Shown: positions 49,067-57,788 of the stretch, one piece after another | Position numbering within the stretch: the first letter of the stretch is position 1 | Layout of the letters: each line of letters starts with the position of its first letter | NCBI RefSeq assembly: GCF_024298965.1 | Contig: NZ_CP085193.1 | Location: 2,542,001-2,606,000, forward strand | Reading direction: 5' to 3' | Source of the DNA: Streptomyces rapamycinicus NRRL 5491 | GTDB taxonomy: Bacteria; Actinomycetota; Actinomycetes; Streptomycetales; Streptomycetaceae | Length of the DNA: 64,000 nt | Notes under the pieces: generated by a model | What the model was told of the DNA's origin: nothing | The model's input: only the letters and a program-made list of their open reading frames with translations | Databases searched by the model: none | Made by a program: the position numbers and the translations under genes

Positions 49067-50371
49067 TTAGCCCTGGGCGATGCTGTCGAGTTGTTCCACC
49101 GCCGGCCGCAGGGCCCACAGGTCGCCCCCGGGCGGGGTCTGGAGCTCGGGCAGCGCGGCGCGGGCCTTGCGGTCACCCGCGTCGGCCGCCGCGTGGACGA
49201 TGTCGCTCGCCGCGTAGGCGCGGAAGTCGAGCTCCGGGTAGGGCCAGGGCGCGGCGCCGGTGGCCGCCGGGAGCAGGACGTCGACCGCCTTGAAGAGGTT
49301 CGCGCCGCCGGGCCCGGTGTAGTGCCACAGGTCCACCCCGACGTGCTTCCCGATGGCGGCCATCCGGGTGTACGCGACCAGGTTGAAGGTCGAGTAGTGG
49401 AAGCTCCGGGTGCGCTCCAGTTCCTGTGGCTGCGTGCCGTCGGCCGCGATCTGCGTGTCGATGCGCTTGGTGCGTGCGTCGCGGAGCACCTGGCGGGCGC
49501 GGTCCCGGTCGCCCACGGCGGTGGCGATGGCGGCGACCTGCATGTCGTAGAAGGTGCCGTGGTTGTTCTCGGCGGCGCCTTCCTCCTTGCCGAAGTCGCT
49601 GTTCACCAGCCAGTCCAGGAACTGCTTGTTCCAGGTGCGGAAGCCCGCGTGGTCGCTGTCGGACCAGCCGGGGGCGCCGGTGTCGAGGAGTGCGGCGGCG
49701 TCGAGGAGGCTGGTGAAGGCCTGGGAGAAGTCGATGATCCCGATCGAGCGGCCGTCGTACATGCAGGGGATGAACTGCGCGTGGTTCAGGTTCGGGTTCA
49801 TCCGGGTCTCCGGGGTGATGAACCAGGTGCGCAGGATGTCCGCGGCGTGCTCGGCGTAGGCCCGCTTACCGGTGTAGTACCAGGCCAGCGAGAGCTCGTA
49901 GGCGGACTCGAAGACCTTCCCGACCTCGGGACGGTCCGTCATCTTGTCCACGTCGGGGTTCCGTTGGCCATCCTTCTGAACGTAGGGGCAGCCGTACGGA
50001 TTGTCCTCGGTCTTGGGCTGGCTGGGCCACCAGTAGGGGGCCTGGCTGAAGTAGTCGTGTTTGTCGCCGCTGGGCGGCACCTGGTCCTTGTCGGTGACCG
50101 TCCAGGGGCCCTGCTTCATCCACTGGTCGGCCTGGGTGGTCAGATCGCGTACGGTCCGCCGCAGATTCCGGTCTCCGAGCTGCAGTTTCAGCTTGGTGAG
50201 GGACAGTCGGGGCCCGTCGAGCACCACCGTGCGGGGCACCGGGCCGGAATGCCGGACGCGCTCGGCGCCCTGCGCGGAGGGGGCGGCGGGGATCGCCAGG
50301 ACGGCCAGGAGGGCGGCGGCGGCGATGATCGCCCGGGCGATCCGCCCGCGTCCCGCTGGAGGTGCACCCAT
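49067..50371 (-). CDS. Secreted alginate-lyase-family (PL5-like) protein
   Basis: This 434-residue protein has a Sec signal peptide: RGRIARAIIAAAALLAVLAI, then cleavage near APSAQGA. The alpha/alpha toroid Alginate_lyase domain covers about 60-420, with YFSQAPYWWP near 108-116 and the catalytic-type NNHG at 269-272. FIPCMYDGRSIGIIDFSQ and RTRSFHYSTFNLVAY (His/Tyr pair) follow. It should cleave an acidic polysaccharide outside the cell by beta-elimination; the sugar is not evident. The ATG at 50371 follows GGAG at eight bases. It is the only obvious carbohydrate enzyme beside the ROK/MFS pair at 50501-53184. Confidence 0.87.
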   Translation of the reverse strand: MGAPPAGRGRIARAIIAAAALLAVLAIPAAPSAQGAERVRHSGPVPRTVVLDGPRLSLTKLKLQLGDRNLRRTVRDLTTQADQWMKQGPWTVTDKDQVPPSGDKHDYFSQAPYWWPSQPKTEDNPYGCPYVQKDGQRNPDVDKMTDRPEVGKVFESAYELSLAWYYTGKRAYAEHAADILRTWFITPETRMNPNLNHAQFIPCMYDGRSIGIIDFSQAFTSLLDAAALLDTGAPGWSDSDHAGFRTWNKQFLDWLVNSDFGKEEGAAENNHGTFYDMQVAAIATAVGDRDRARQVLRDARTKRIDTQIAADGTQPQELERTRSFHYSTFNLVAYTRMAAIGKHVGVDLWHYTGPGGANLFKAVDVLLPAATGAAPWPYPELDFRAYAASDIVHAAADAGDRKARAALPELQTPPGGDLWALRPAVEQLDSIAQG

Positions 50372-50500
50372 CGAGCACTCCAATCAGATAGCTGAACGCT
50401 ATTCAGAATTGAGATCGGGCTCAGAGTAAGACGGCTCCATGGGCACGACAAGAGATCGCACAGGAATGCCCTCACCCCACGGGTTCGGCGCGCCGAAGGG

Positions 50501-51727
50501 CTACGGAGCGCCGAACAGCTCGTTCTGCGTCGCGTCCAGCGCCGTCAGCACGGCGCCCCGCAGCACCCCGCCGCCGCCCACCACCCCCGCGCGCACCCGC
50601 GTCCGCAGCGGCGACAGCCGGGCCACATGCTCCTCCACCCGCCGGGCGAGCCCCTCGCCCCCGGCCCGGCCGACCTCGCCGCCGAGCACCGCGCACCCCG
50701 GGTCGAGCACCGCGCAGATCGCGGCGACGCCCAGCGCGATACGGGCCGCCAGCGCGTCCAGGAACGTCTCGCCCCGCTCCCCCGCCGCCAGGGCCGCGCG
50801 GATCACCGCCTCCGCCGCGCCGGAACCCTCCGCCGCGCCCCCGCGCGAGCCGCCCGCCGCGGCCTCGAGGCCGTGCTCCTGGGCGAGTTCACAGACCGCG
50901 GCGCTGCCCACCAGGGAGTGGAACCCGCCGTCGCAGCCGGTGGCGGAGGGCAGCCCCACGGTGCCCGGCACCGGCAGAAAGCCGATCTCCCCGGTGCCGC
51001 CGGACGCGCCGCGCCGCAGCACCCGGTCCAGCACCACGGCCGCGCCGATGCCGTGGCCGAGCCACAGCAGTACGAAGGTGTCGCGGTCGCGCACCGCGCC
51101 CAGCCGCTGTTCGGCGACGGCCGCGAGATTGACCTCGTTCTCCAGCAGCACCGGTGCCGCGAGGCCGCCGTGCAGCGCGGTGGCCAGCTCCCGGTGCCAG
51201 GAGGGCAGCCCGCCGGGGGAGTTGAGCTCCCCGGTGGCGGGGTCGATGAGGCCGGGCATCCCGATCCCGATGTGGTGCAGCCGCGCCGCCCCGGCCCGCT
51301 CGGCGGCCCGCTCCACGAGGGCCACCACGGCCGCGACGGTGTGCGCCGGATCCACGTCCGGGGCCACCGGAAGCGACTCCTCGGCCACCGTCCGGCCCAG
51401 CAGATCGGCCACGCAGACGGCGACGCCGTCCGTACGGACGTCCACCCCGGCCACATGCGCGCTGTCGGCGACGAGCCCGTACACCCGGGCGTTGGGCCCC
51501 CGGCGCTCCGCCCCCGACTCCCCCACGACCGCCACCAGTCCGGTCTGCCGCAGCCGCTCGACGAGGTCCGCGATGGTGGGGCGGGACAGCCCGGTCAGCG
51601 ACTTGAGCTCCCCCGCGGTCAACGGCCCCTTGTCCTTGAGCAGGTGCAGGGCGAGGCGGTCGTTGATGGCCCGCGCCGTACTCGGAGAGGCGGTGCGGCC
51701 CGCCACGGACACGCTCGTCGAGGTCAT
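50501..51727 (-). CDS. ROK-family sugar-responsive repressor
   Basis: This 408-residue protein has an N-terminal winged helix-turn-helix at about 18-75 (LKDKGPLTAGELKSLTGLSRPTIADLVERL). The ROK sugar-kinase fold follows from about 95, with the DxGxT-type start AGVDVRTDGVAVC, GIGMPGLIDPATG, and GHGIGAAVVLDR. The usual zinc motif CxCGxxGC is lost, replaced by ATGCDGGFHSLVG, so it is a regulator with an altered metal site. The start ATG follows GGAAGGAT. It is divergent from the MFS gene at 51952, with an inverted repeat between them at 51766-51788. A role in repressing that transporter in response to a sugar is inferred. Confidence 0.88.
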   Translation of the reverse strand: MTSTSVSVAGRTASPSTARAINDRLALHLLKDKGPLTAGELKSLTGLSRPTIADLVERLRQTGLVAVVGESGAERRGPNARVYGLVADSAHVAGVDVRTDGVAVCVADLLGRTVAEESLPVAPDVDPAHTVAAVVALVERAAERAGAARLHHIGIGMPGLIDPATGELNSPGGLPSWHRELATALHGGLAAPVLLENEVNLAAVAEQRLGAVRDRDTFVLLWLGHGIGAAVVLDRVLRRGASGGTGEIGFLPVPGTVGLPSATGCDGGFHSLVGSAAVCELAQEHGLEAAAGGSRGGAAEGSGAAEAVIRAALAAGERGETFLDALAARIALGVAAICAVLDPGCAVLGGEVGRAGGEGLARRVEEHVARLSPLRTRVRAGVVGGGGVLRGAVLTALDATQNELFGAP

Positions 51728-51765
51728 GCCGGGATCCTTCCAGAAGGCCGTGGGAAAAGCTCTAT

Positions 51766-51788
51766 CTATCAGGGAGCCTTCCTGATAG
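51766..51788. promoter_or_regulatory. Inverted repeat CTATCAGG-N7-CCTGATAG, probable ROK operator
   Basis: Perfect 8-bp arms at 51766-51773 and 51781-51788 lie 39 bases before the ROK gene start, on the MFS side. Position and symmetry fit a repressor site that controls both divergent genes. Confidence 0.65.
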
Positions 51789-51828
51789 TTTCCGGTGGGC
51801 CACGGCACAGGCCGCGCACAAGCACGGA

Positions 51829-51897
51829 TACGGGCACAAACAAGTACCGGTACGGGCACAAGCACGGGTACGGGCACAAGTGCTTGGTACGGGCACA
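51829..51897. repeat. Four copies of TACGGGCACA with spacers
   Basis: Copies start at 51829, 51851, 51869 and 51888, spaced 22, 18 and 19 bases. They lie in the MFS leader between the operator and the MFS start. The spacer also contains CACGGGTACGGG-like sequence. They could be a slipped-strand repeat or a regulator landing array. Confidence 0.75.
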
Positions 51898-51951
51898 GAC
51901 AAGAACATGGGCACGGACACGGGTCGGCGCTACGGGGAGGGTGCGACAAGT

Positions 51952-53184
51952 ATGGGCAGGCTCAAGGAGTCCGGGGCGTCCGAGATGCGCCCGGTACGGC
52001 GGGCGCGGATCGCCGTCGCGGCGGTCTTCGCCGTGCACGGCGCGGTGACCGGCAACTTCGCCACCCGTATCCCCTGGGTCCAGGAGCGGCTGGACCTGAG
52101 CGCCGGTCAACTCGGCCTCGCGCTCGCCTTCCCCGCCATCGGGGCCTCGATCGCGATGCCCCTGGCCGGGCGGATCAGCCATCGCTTCGGCGCCCGCACG
52201 GCGCTGCGCGGACTGCTCGCCCTGTGGACCGTCTGGCTGGTGATGCCCCCTCTCGCGCCCGGGCTGGTCTGGCTGTGCGGTGCGCTGCTCATCTTCGGCG
52301 CGACCGCCGGGATGGCCGACGTCGCGATGAACGCCCTCGGCGTGGAGATCGAGAACCGCCTCGGCCGCTCGATCATGTCCGGGCTGCACGGCATGTGGAG
52401 CGTCGGCGCGCTCACCGGCTCGGCTGCGGGCACGGTCGCCGCGCACGCCGAGGCCGACGCCCGGCTCCACCTCGCCATCGCCGCCGGGGTCCTCACGGTG
52501 CTCGGCGCGGTGGCCTGCCACTGGGTCCTGGACCTGCGCAGCGCCCCCGATGAGCATCCGCCGCCCCGCTTCGCCCTGCCGCCCCGCTCCGCGCTGATCA
52601 TCGGCGCGGTGGGCTTCTGCGCGGTCTTCGCCGAGGGGGCGAGCCTGGACTGGTCCGCGGTCTACCTGCGCGACGTCATGGACACCTCCCCCGGTGTCGC
52701 CGCCGCCTGCACCACCGCCTTCTCCTGCACGATGGCCGGTGCCCGGCTCGTCGGGGACGCGGTGGTGGGCCGCTTCGGGCCGGTGCGGACCGTACGGACG
52801 GGCGGCGTCCTCGCCACCGCCGGGGGCGTCCTCGTGGTCAGCGCCTCCGGGCCCGCCCTCGCCATCGCCGGATTCGGCCTGATCGGCCTGGGCATCGCGG
52901 TCGTGGTGCCGCTGGCCTTCGCCGCCGCCGGGCGCAGCGGCCCGGCCCCGAGCCAGGCCATCGCGGGCGTCGCCACGATCACCTACACCTCGGGGCTGAT
53001 CGCTCCGGCGGCGATGGGCTCGATCGCGGATCTGACCTCGCTGACGATCTCGTTCTGCCTGGTCACGACGTTGGCGCTGGGGCTGGTGGCGGGGGCCGGG
53101 GTGCTGCGGACCCCGGCGGGGACGGACCCCACGGGCTCCGCCCCGCACCCCGACCCGTCGACATCCCGGGCCACGCTCTCCTGA
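51952..53184 (+). CDS. MFS transporter (12-TMS, sugar-efflux/fucose-permease-like)
   Basis: This 410-residue membrane protein has about 12 hydrophobic segments. HGAVTGNFATRIPWVQERLDL near 30 and the loop-2/3 motif GRISHRFGARTAL are typical of the actinobacterial MFS group placed beside ROK repressors. The ATG at 51952 follows GGGGAGGG at ten bases; an alternative start is the ATG at 51985. It is divergent from the ROK gene. The substrate is unknown and is likely the ligand, or a relative of the ligand, of the repressor. The C-terminus after about 385 is Pro/Ser-rich and hydrophilic. Confidence 0.85.
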   Translation: MGRLKESGASEMRPVRRARIAVAAVFAVHGAVTGNFATRIPWVQERLDLSAGQLGLALAFPAIGASIAMPLAGRISHRFGARTALRGLLALWTVWLVMPPLAPGLVWLCGALLIFGATAGMADVAMNALGVEIENRLGRSIMSGLHGMWSVGALTGSAAGTVAAHAEADARLHLAIAAGVLTVLGAVACHWVLDLRSAPDEHPPPRFALPPRSALIIGAVGFCAVFAEGASLDWSAVYLRDVMDTSPGVAAACTTAFSCTMAGARLVGDAVVGRFGPVRTVRTGGVLATAGGVLVVSASGPALAIAGFGLIGLGIAVVVPLAFAAAGRSGPAPSQAIAGVATITYTSGLIAPAAMGSIADLTSLTISFCLVTTLALGLVAGAGVLRTPAGTDPTGSAPHPDPSTSRATLS

Positions 53185-53210
53185 CGGGGGCCGGGGCCGG
53201 GCGGTGCACC

Positions 53211-53317
53211 GTCGCCGACACCGCCGTCGGTAGGCTCCCGCACGCACGGCCATCGGTCGGCTCCCGCACCACCATCGGTAAGCCCCCGCACGGCCACCGT
53301 CCGTCGCCGACACCGCC
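53211..53317. repeat. Degenerate short repeats: GTCGCCGACACCGCC twice, CATCGGTxxGCxCCCGCAC units
   Basis: GTCGCCGACACCGCC is at 53211-53225 and 53303-53317. Between them lie about three copies of a 22-25-base unit that starts with TCGGT and ends with CCCGCAC. The region is non-coding, between the MFS stop and the PEP-mutase start. Confidence 0.7.
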
Positions 53318-53362
53318 ATGCTTCGGTGAGCGCCGAAAGGATCCGGCCGTACGGTCGGTGAC

Positions 53363-54226
53363 ATGAGCGATACGAGCGACGGTCCGGCCCCCGGCCGCCA
53401 CACCGCCTTCCGCCAACTCCACCACGGCGACCGGCCCCTGCTGCTGCCCAACGCGTGGGACCACGCCTCCGCCGCCGCCCTGGTCCGGCGCGGCTTCCCC
53501 GCCATCGGCACCACCAGTCTGGGCGTGGCCGCGGCGGCCGGGCTGCCGGACGCGACCGGCGCCGCCCGCGACGGCACCCTCGCCTTCGCCCGGGGCATCG
53601 CCCGGCTCCCGGCGCTGGTGACCGTCGACATCGAGGGCGGGTTCGGCGACCGGCCCGAGGAGGTCGCGGCGGTCGCGGCCGAGCTGGACCGGGCCGGGGT
53701 GGTCGGCGTGAACATCGAGGACGGGCGCCCCGACGGCACCCTCGCGCCGCTGGCCCGGCAGTGCGCGATGATCGAGGCCGTCAAGGAGCGGGTGCCCCGG
53801 CTGTTCGTGAACGCCCGGACCGACACCCACTGGCTCGCCGCGCTCGATGGCGGCACCCCGCCCTCGCTGGCCACCACCGCCGAGCGCATCGAGGCGTATG
53901 TGCGGGCGGGCGCGGACGGGATCTTCGTGCCCGCGCTCATCGACGAGCAGAACATCGGCGCACTGGCCGACGACCTCGGCGAGACCCCGCTGAACGTCCT
54001 CTTCACACCCGGCCGCCACACCTATGAGCGGCTGGCGGAGCTCGGGGTGCGGCGGGTCAGCTGCGGTTCGCTGCTCTTCCGGGCCGCCCTGGACCATGCC
54101 GTCGAGCTGGCGTGGTCGATCGCCCACCCGGACGCCCCGGCCGATGCCGATCAAGCCGCCGGTCTGCCCGGCTACGCCGAGGCGCAGTCGCTGGCCGGTG
54201 ACTTCACCACGGCCGGTCCCGCATAG
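53363..54226 (+). CDS. PEP mutase / isocitrate lyase superfamily protein
   Basis: This 287-residue TIM-barrel protein has PLLLPNAWDHASAAAL at the N-terminus and TVDIEGGFGDRPEEV near 88-102 (Mg2+ ligands). GVNIEDGRPDGTLAP and LFVNARTDTHW follow. It lacks the isocitrate lyase loop KKCGH. It is closest to the oxaloacetate decarboxylase / PEP-phosphonomutase-like group (PrpB relatives), whose C-C bond chemistry differs from member to member. No phosphonate genes are nearby, so a phosphonate role is not supported. The ATG at 53363 has a weak ribosome binding site (GGTGAC). Confidence 0.85.
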   Translation: MSDTSDGPAPGRHTAFRQLHHGDRPLLLPNAWDHASAAALVRRGFPAIGTTSLGVAAAAGLPDATGAARDGTLAFARGIARLPALVTVDIEGGFGDRPEEVAAVAAELDRAGVVGVNIEDGRPDGTLAPLARQCAMIEAVKERVPRLFVNARTDTHWLAALDGGTPPSLATTAERIEAYVRAGADGIFVPALIDEQNIGALADDLGETPLNVLFTPGRHTYERLAELGVRRVSCGSLLFRAALDHAVELAWSIAHPDAPADADQAAGLPGYAEAQSLAGDFTTAGPA

Positions 54227-54295
54227 CTGCACGACGCATATTTTCGGCCAACTAACATTGCTGCGATTCCCCCGTAGCGATGAAGTGGAGCAGTC

Positions 54296-55678
54296 ATGGG
54301 CCTCGGCGTGGGCTGGACCCTGCACGGCGATGGGCGCACCCCTGCCCCCGGTGCCGTCGTCAAGCCGGATGAGCGGCTGTCGTGGCCGAGGACGGTGGGC
54401 CTCGGCGCGCAGCACGTCGTGGCCATGTTCGGGGCCAGCTTCGTCGCCCCGGTGCTGATGGGACTCGACCCCAATCTCGCGATCATGATGTCCGGGGTCG
54501 CGACCGTGCTCTTCCTGCTCGCGACCCGCGGCCGGATCCCCAGCTATCTGGGGTGCAGCCTGTCGTTCGTCGGCGTGGCCGCCGCGATCAGGGCGCAGGG
54601 CGGCGGCAGCGCCGCCGTCACCGGGGCGATCCTGGTGGTCGGCGGTGTGCTGCTGCTGAGCGGTCTGGCGGTACGGACGTTCGGCGCCCGGATCATCCAC
54701 GCGGCGATGCCGCCGGTGGTGACCGGAGCGGTGGTCATGCTGATCGGGTTCAATCTGGCACCGGTGACCGCCGGTACGTACTGGCCCGCCGACCAGTGGA
54801 CGGCGCTGCTGACGATGCTGCTCACCGGGGCGGCGGTGGTGTGCCTGCGGGGCTTCTGGTCGCGTATCGCGATCTTCCTGGGGCTGGTCTTCGGCTACGC
54901 GGTCTCCTGGGTCTTCGACCGCGTCTTCGGCAAGATCCACTCCATCGACGGCAGCGGACGGGTCACCGACCACTGGCGGCTGGATCTCTCCGGTGTGGCC
55001 AAGGCGGACTGGATCGGTCTGCCGTCCCTGCACGGGCCCACCTTCCACTGGTCGGCGGTGCTGGTGGCGCTGCCGGTGGTGATCGCGCTGATCGCCGAGA
55101 ACGCCGGACATGTGAAGGCGGTCGGCGAGATGATCGGCGATCCGCTCGACGACCAGTTGGGCACGGCGATCGCCGCGGACGGCGCGGCGACCATGATCTC
55201 CACCTCGGTCGGCGGCCCGGCCAATACGACGTACTCCGAGAACATCGGGGTCATGGCCGCCACCCGGGTCTACTCCACCGCCGCGTACTGGGCCGCCGCG
55301 GGCTTCGCGCTGCTCTTCGGGCTGTGCCCGAAGTTCGGCGCCGTGGTGGCGGCGGTGCCGGGCGGGGTGCTGGGCGGGATCACCGTCATCCTCTACGGCA
55401 TGATCGGGCTGCTCGGTGCGCAGATCTGGGTGCACAACAAGGTGGACCTGCGCAATCCGCTCAATCTGGTGCCGGTCGCGGCGGGCGTCATCATCGGCGT
55501 CGGCGGCGTCAGCCTGAAGATCGGCCACAACTTCGAGCTGGGCGGGATCGCGCTCGGCACGATCGTGGTGCTGCTCGGCTACCACGTACTGCGCGCCCTG
55601 GCCCCGGCACATCTGAAGCAGCAGGAGCCGCTGCTGGACGCGGGCACCAGCGGATACGACAACGAGCGGCCCGCGTAG
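54296..55678 (+). CDS. Uracil permease (NCS2/UraA family)
   Basis: This 460-residue membrane protein has the N-terminal LGAQHVVAMFGASFVAPVLMG and the family QH motif. The substrate-region sequence is AENAGHVKAVGEMIG, where Glu contacts the uracil ring in UraA. SVGGPANTTYSENIGVMAAT is the second NCS2 signature. About 14 helices are expected. It is a proton symporter for uracil or a close nucleobase. It begins 69 bp after the PEP-mutase-like gene. The first 30 residues are hydrophilic and cytoplasmic. Confidence 0.93.
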   Translation: MGLGVGWTLHGDGRTPAPGAVVKPDERLSWPRTVGLGAQHVVAMFGASFVAPVLMGLDPNLAIMMSGVATVLFLLATRGRIPSYLGCSLSFVGVAAAIRAQGGGSAAVTGAILVVGGVLLLSGLAVRTFGARIIHAAMPPVVTGAVVMLIGFNLAPVTAGTYWPADQWTALLTMLLTGAAVVCLRGFWSRIAIFLGLVFGYAVSWVFDRVFGKIHSIDGSGRVTDHWRLDLSGVAKADWIGLPSLHGPTFHWSAVLVALPVVIALIAENAGHVKAVGEMIGDPLDDQLGTAIAADGAATMISTSVGGPANTTYSENIGVMAATRVYSTAAYWAAAGFALLFGLCPKFGAVVAAVPGGVLGGITVILYGMIGLLGAQIWVHNKVDLRNPLNLVPVAAGVIIGVGGVSLKIGHNFELGGIALGTIVVLLGYHVLRALAPAHLKQQEPLLDAGTSGYDNERPA

Positions 55679-55689
55679 GGGGCCGATGG

Positions 55690-55815
55690 GTCGTGACGCC
55701 TGCGGCGGGCTGTTCCCCTCCCCGCCCCTTCCCGCAACTGGGGCTCCGCCCCAGACCCCGCTCCTCAATTGCCGGAGGGGCTGGAAGGCAGGGGCGAAGC
55801 CCCTGAAGCGCCCGG
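55690..55815. terminator. GC-rich hairpin repeat between uracil permease and XRE genes
   Basis: GGGGCTCCGCCCC and AGGGGCGAAGCCCCT hairpins lie around a CTCCTCAATTGCCGGAGGGG segment. It resembles the element at 39970-40150 (shared GCGGCGGGCT, CCGCCCCTTCCCG, GGGGCTCCGCCCC, CTCAAT-GCCGGA) and serves convergent gene ends here too. Confidence 0.75.
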
Positions 55816-55832
55816 TGAACGCCCCCGGGGCC

Positions 55833-56687
55833 TCATCCTCGCGGGGCGAGGTCCTGGAGGCCCACCACCCGCAGCAGTTCCAGCCGCTCGGCGGACTCGC
55901 TGCCGGGGCGGGCGGTATGGACGATCAGCCGCTGGGCGTGTTCCGAGCTCAGCAGGACCTCGCAGTCCAGCTCCATCGTCCCCACCACCGGATGGGTGAA
56001 CCGCTTGACCGTGGAGTGCCGTACGGCCACCTCATGGGCCTCCCACAGCGCCGCGAACTCCGCGCTCACCGCCAGCAGTTCGGCAACGAGTCCGGCCGGT
56101 CCCGGGTCGTCGGGGCGGGCGGCGAGCACGGCCCGGAGGGTGGCCACATGCAGCCGGGCGTGCTCCTCGATCTCCTCGCTCGGGAAGATCCCGGGGGTGC
56201 CGGAGGCGTCGCGCCGGGTGAAGAAGGACCGGACGATATTGCGGTCGCCGGGTGGCCGCCCCATGATGTCGCCGACCAGCGCCGCCGCCATCGCGTTCTG
56301 CGCCAGCACCTCGCCCCAGTCGGTGATCACCTGGGCCGGGGTGTCGTACAGCCGGTCCAGCACCCTGAGCAGACCGGGCCGCACGTGCTCCGAGGTGCTG
56401 CGGTCGCGCGGCGGCTCCTCCCCCACCAGATGGAAGAGGTAGTCCCGCTCGTCGTCGGTGAGCCGCAGCGCCCGGGCCAGCGCGGTCAGCATCTGGCGGG
56501 ACGGGCGCGGGCCGCGGGCCTGCTCCAGCCGGGTGTAGTAGTCCGGGGACATGCCCGCGAGCTGGGCCACCTCCTCCCGGCGCAGCCCCGGCGTACGGCG
56601 TCGGGGGCCGGGCGTCAGCCCCACCTCGGCGGGGCCGAGGCGGGCGCGGCAGCGGCGCAGGAAGTCGGCGAGTTCCGTTCGATGCAC
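55833..56687 (-). CDS. XRE-family regulator with MmyB-like ligand-binding domain
   Basis: This 284-residue regulator has a helix-turn-helix at about 33-75: TPGLRREEVAQLAGMSPDYY, then RLEQARGPRPSRQMLTALARAL. The MmyB-like C-terminal domain runs from about 110 (ITDWGEVLAQNAMAAALVG), a fold known to bind fatty-acid-like ligands in related regulators. The start ATG begins MHRTELADFLR, typical for the family. It is divergent from the epimerase gene at 56816 across 128 bp and probably controls it. Confidence 0.9.
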   Translation of the reverse strand: MHRTELADFLRRCRARLGPAEVGLTPGPRRRTPGLRREEVAQLAGMSPDYYTRLEQARGPRPSRQMLTALARALRLTDDERDYLFHLVGEEPPRDRSTSEHVRPGLLRVLDRLYDTPAQVITDWGEVLAQNAMAAALVGDIMGRPPGDRNIVRSFFTRRDASGTPGIFPSEEIEEHARLHVATLRAVLAARPDDPGPAGLVAELLAVSAEFAALWEAHEVAVRHSTVKRFTHPVVGTMELDCEVLLSSEHAQRLIVHTARPGSESAERLELLRVVGLQDLAPRG

Positions 56688-56815
56688 CCTCCCATCGTCG
56701 CCGTGCCCGCGTCCCGTATCCAGGGTCTGCGGATCCCTGGATGAGGAGGTCTCTCCCGGCCCCGCCCCGCCCGCCGCAGGCTGAGGCCGAGCGACGAGAC
56801 GAAAGGCGGATGCTC

Positions 56816-57700
56816 ATGCCCTTGATTCTGGTGACGGGTGCGACCGGCCAGGTGGGACGGCGGTTCACCAAGCGGCTGCTGGAGCGGGCCGCGGCCGGCA
56901 CCGAGGTACGGGTCCTGGTGCGCGACGAGGAGCGCGGCGCCCCCTTCGCGGCCCAGGGCGCGCGCCTCACGGTCGGCGATCTGCGCGAGGAGAAGGATCT
57001 GCGGAGGGCCATGGAGGGCGCGCATGCGGTGGTCAACATCGCGGCGGCCTTCCGCGGGGTGCCGGACGAGGAGGCGTGGGCGGTCAACCGGGACGCGGCG
57101 GTCGCGCTCGGCCGGGCCGCGGTCGACGCCGGGACGAGCCGGTTCCTCCAGGTCAGCACCAATCTGGTGTACGGCGCACCGCGCGGGCGGCCGATCACGG
57201 AGGACGACGAGAGCAGGCCCGGCGGTCTGCTGTGGGGCGCGTACCCCGCCTCCAAGGCGGAGGCGGAGCGGGAGCTGCTGGCGCTGCACCGCGAGCACGG
57301 CCTCGATCTGCGGATCGGCAGCCTGGCCTTCGTCTACGGGGACGGCGATCCGCATCTGGCGAACGTCCTGCCGCACGCGGCGGCGTGGGCCGGGAACCAG
57401 CGGCTCGCCATGGTCCACCACGCGGACGTGACGCAGGCGCTGCTGCGGCTGCTGCGCGCGCCGGGCGGCACGGCCGGCGGCTCGGTGTCGGGCCGCAAGT
57501 ACAACATCGTGGACGACGCCCCGGCGACCACGGTCGAGCTCTACCAGATCAACGGGGTGCCGCTGCCCGCGGGCATGGCCGAGCGGACCGACGAGGACCC
57601 CTGGTTCGGGATCACCTCCAACCTCAGGCTGCGCGACGAGCTGGGCTGGCGGCCGCTGTATCCGTCGATGTGGACGGCGCGCGACGCGGGCGCGCTGTGA
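56816..57700 (+). CDS. NAD-dependent epimerase/dehydratase (extended SDR)
   Basis: This 294-residue protein has the Rossmann motif VTGATGQVGRR near residue 6, VVNIAAAFRG, and the SDR catalytic triad region STNLVYGAP with YPASKAEAE (Tyr and Lys). It is of the UDP-sugar/NAD(P) epimerase type. The ATG at 56816 is favoured because GAAAGG lies nine bases upstream; ATG at 56810 is immediately next to that run. It is divergent from the XRE regulator. The substrate is unknown, and no sugar-transferase genes are adjacent. Confidence 0.88.
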   Translation: MPLILVTGATGQVGRRFTKRLLERAAAGTEVRVLVRDEERGAPFAAQGARLTVGDLREEKDLRRAMEGAHAVVNIAAAFRGVPDEEAWAVNRDAAVALGRAAVDAGTSRFLQVSTNLVYGAPRGRPITEDDESRPGGLLWGAYPASKAEAERELLALHREHGLDLRIGSLAFVYGDGDPHLANVLPHAAAWAGNQRLAMVHHADVTQALLRLLRAPGGTAGGSVSGRKYNIVDDAPATTVELYQINGVPLPAGMAERTDEDPWFGITSNLRLRDELGWRPLYPSMWTARDAGAL

Positions 57701-57788
57701 TACGGCGGTTGACGGGGCGTTAGGCCGTCCAGGGGAAGTGGCGGCGTACGGCGGGACCGCGCCCGTCCGGCCTGCCACCCTGGCGTCC

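Noticed and set aside
53363..54226. Phosphonate biosynthesis signalled by the PEP-mutase-like gene
   Set aside because: No phosphonopyruvate decarboxylase or other phosphonate gene is nearby; the family also contains unrelated lyases and decarboxylases.
53063..55768. Long minus-strand frame of about 900 codons opposite the PEP-mutase and uracil permease genes
   Set aside because: It is shadow coding with Arg/His/Gly-rich low-complexity translation and no domains.
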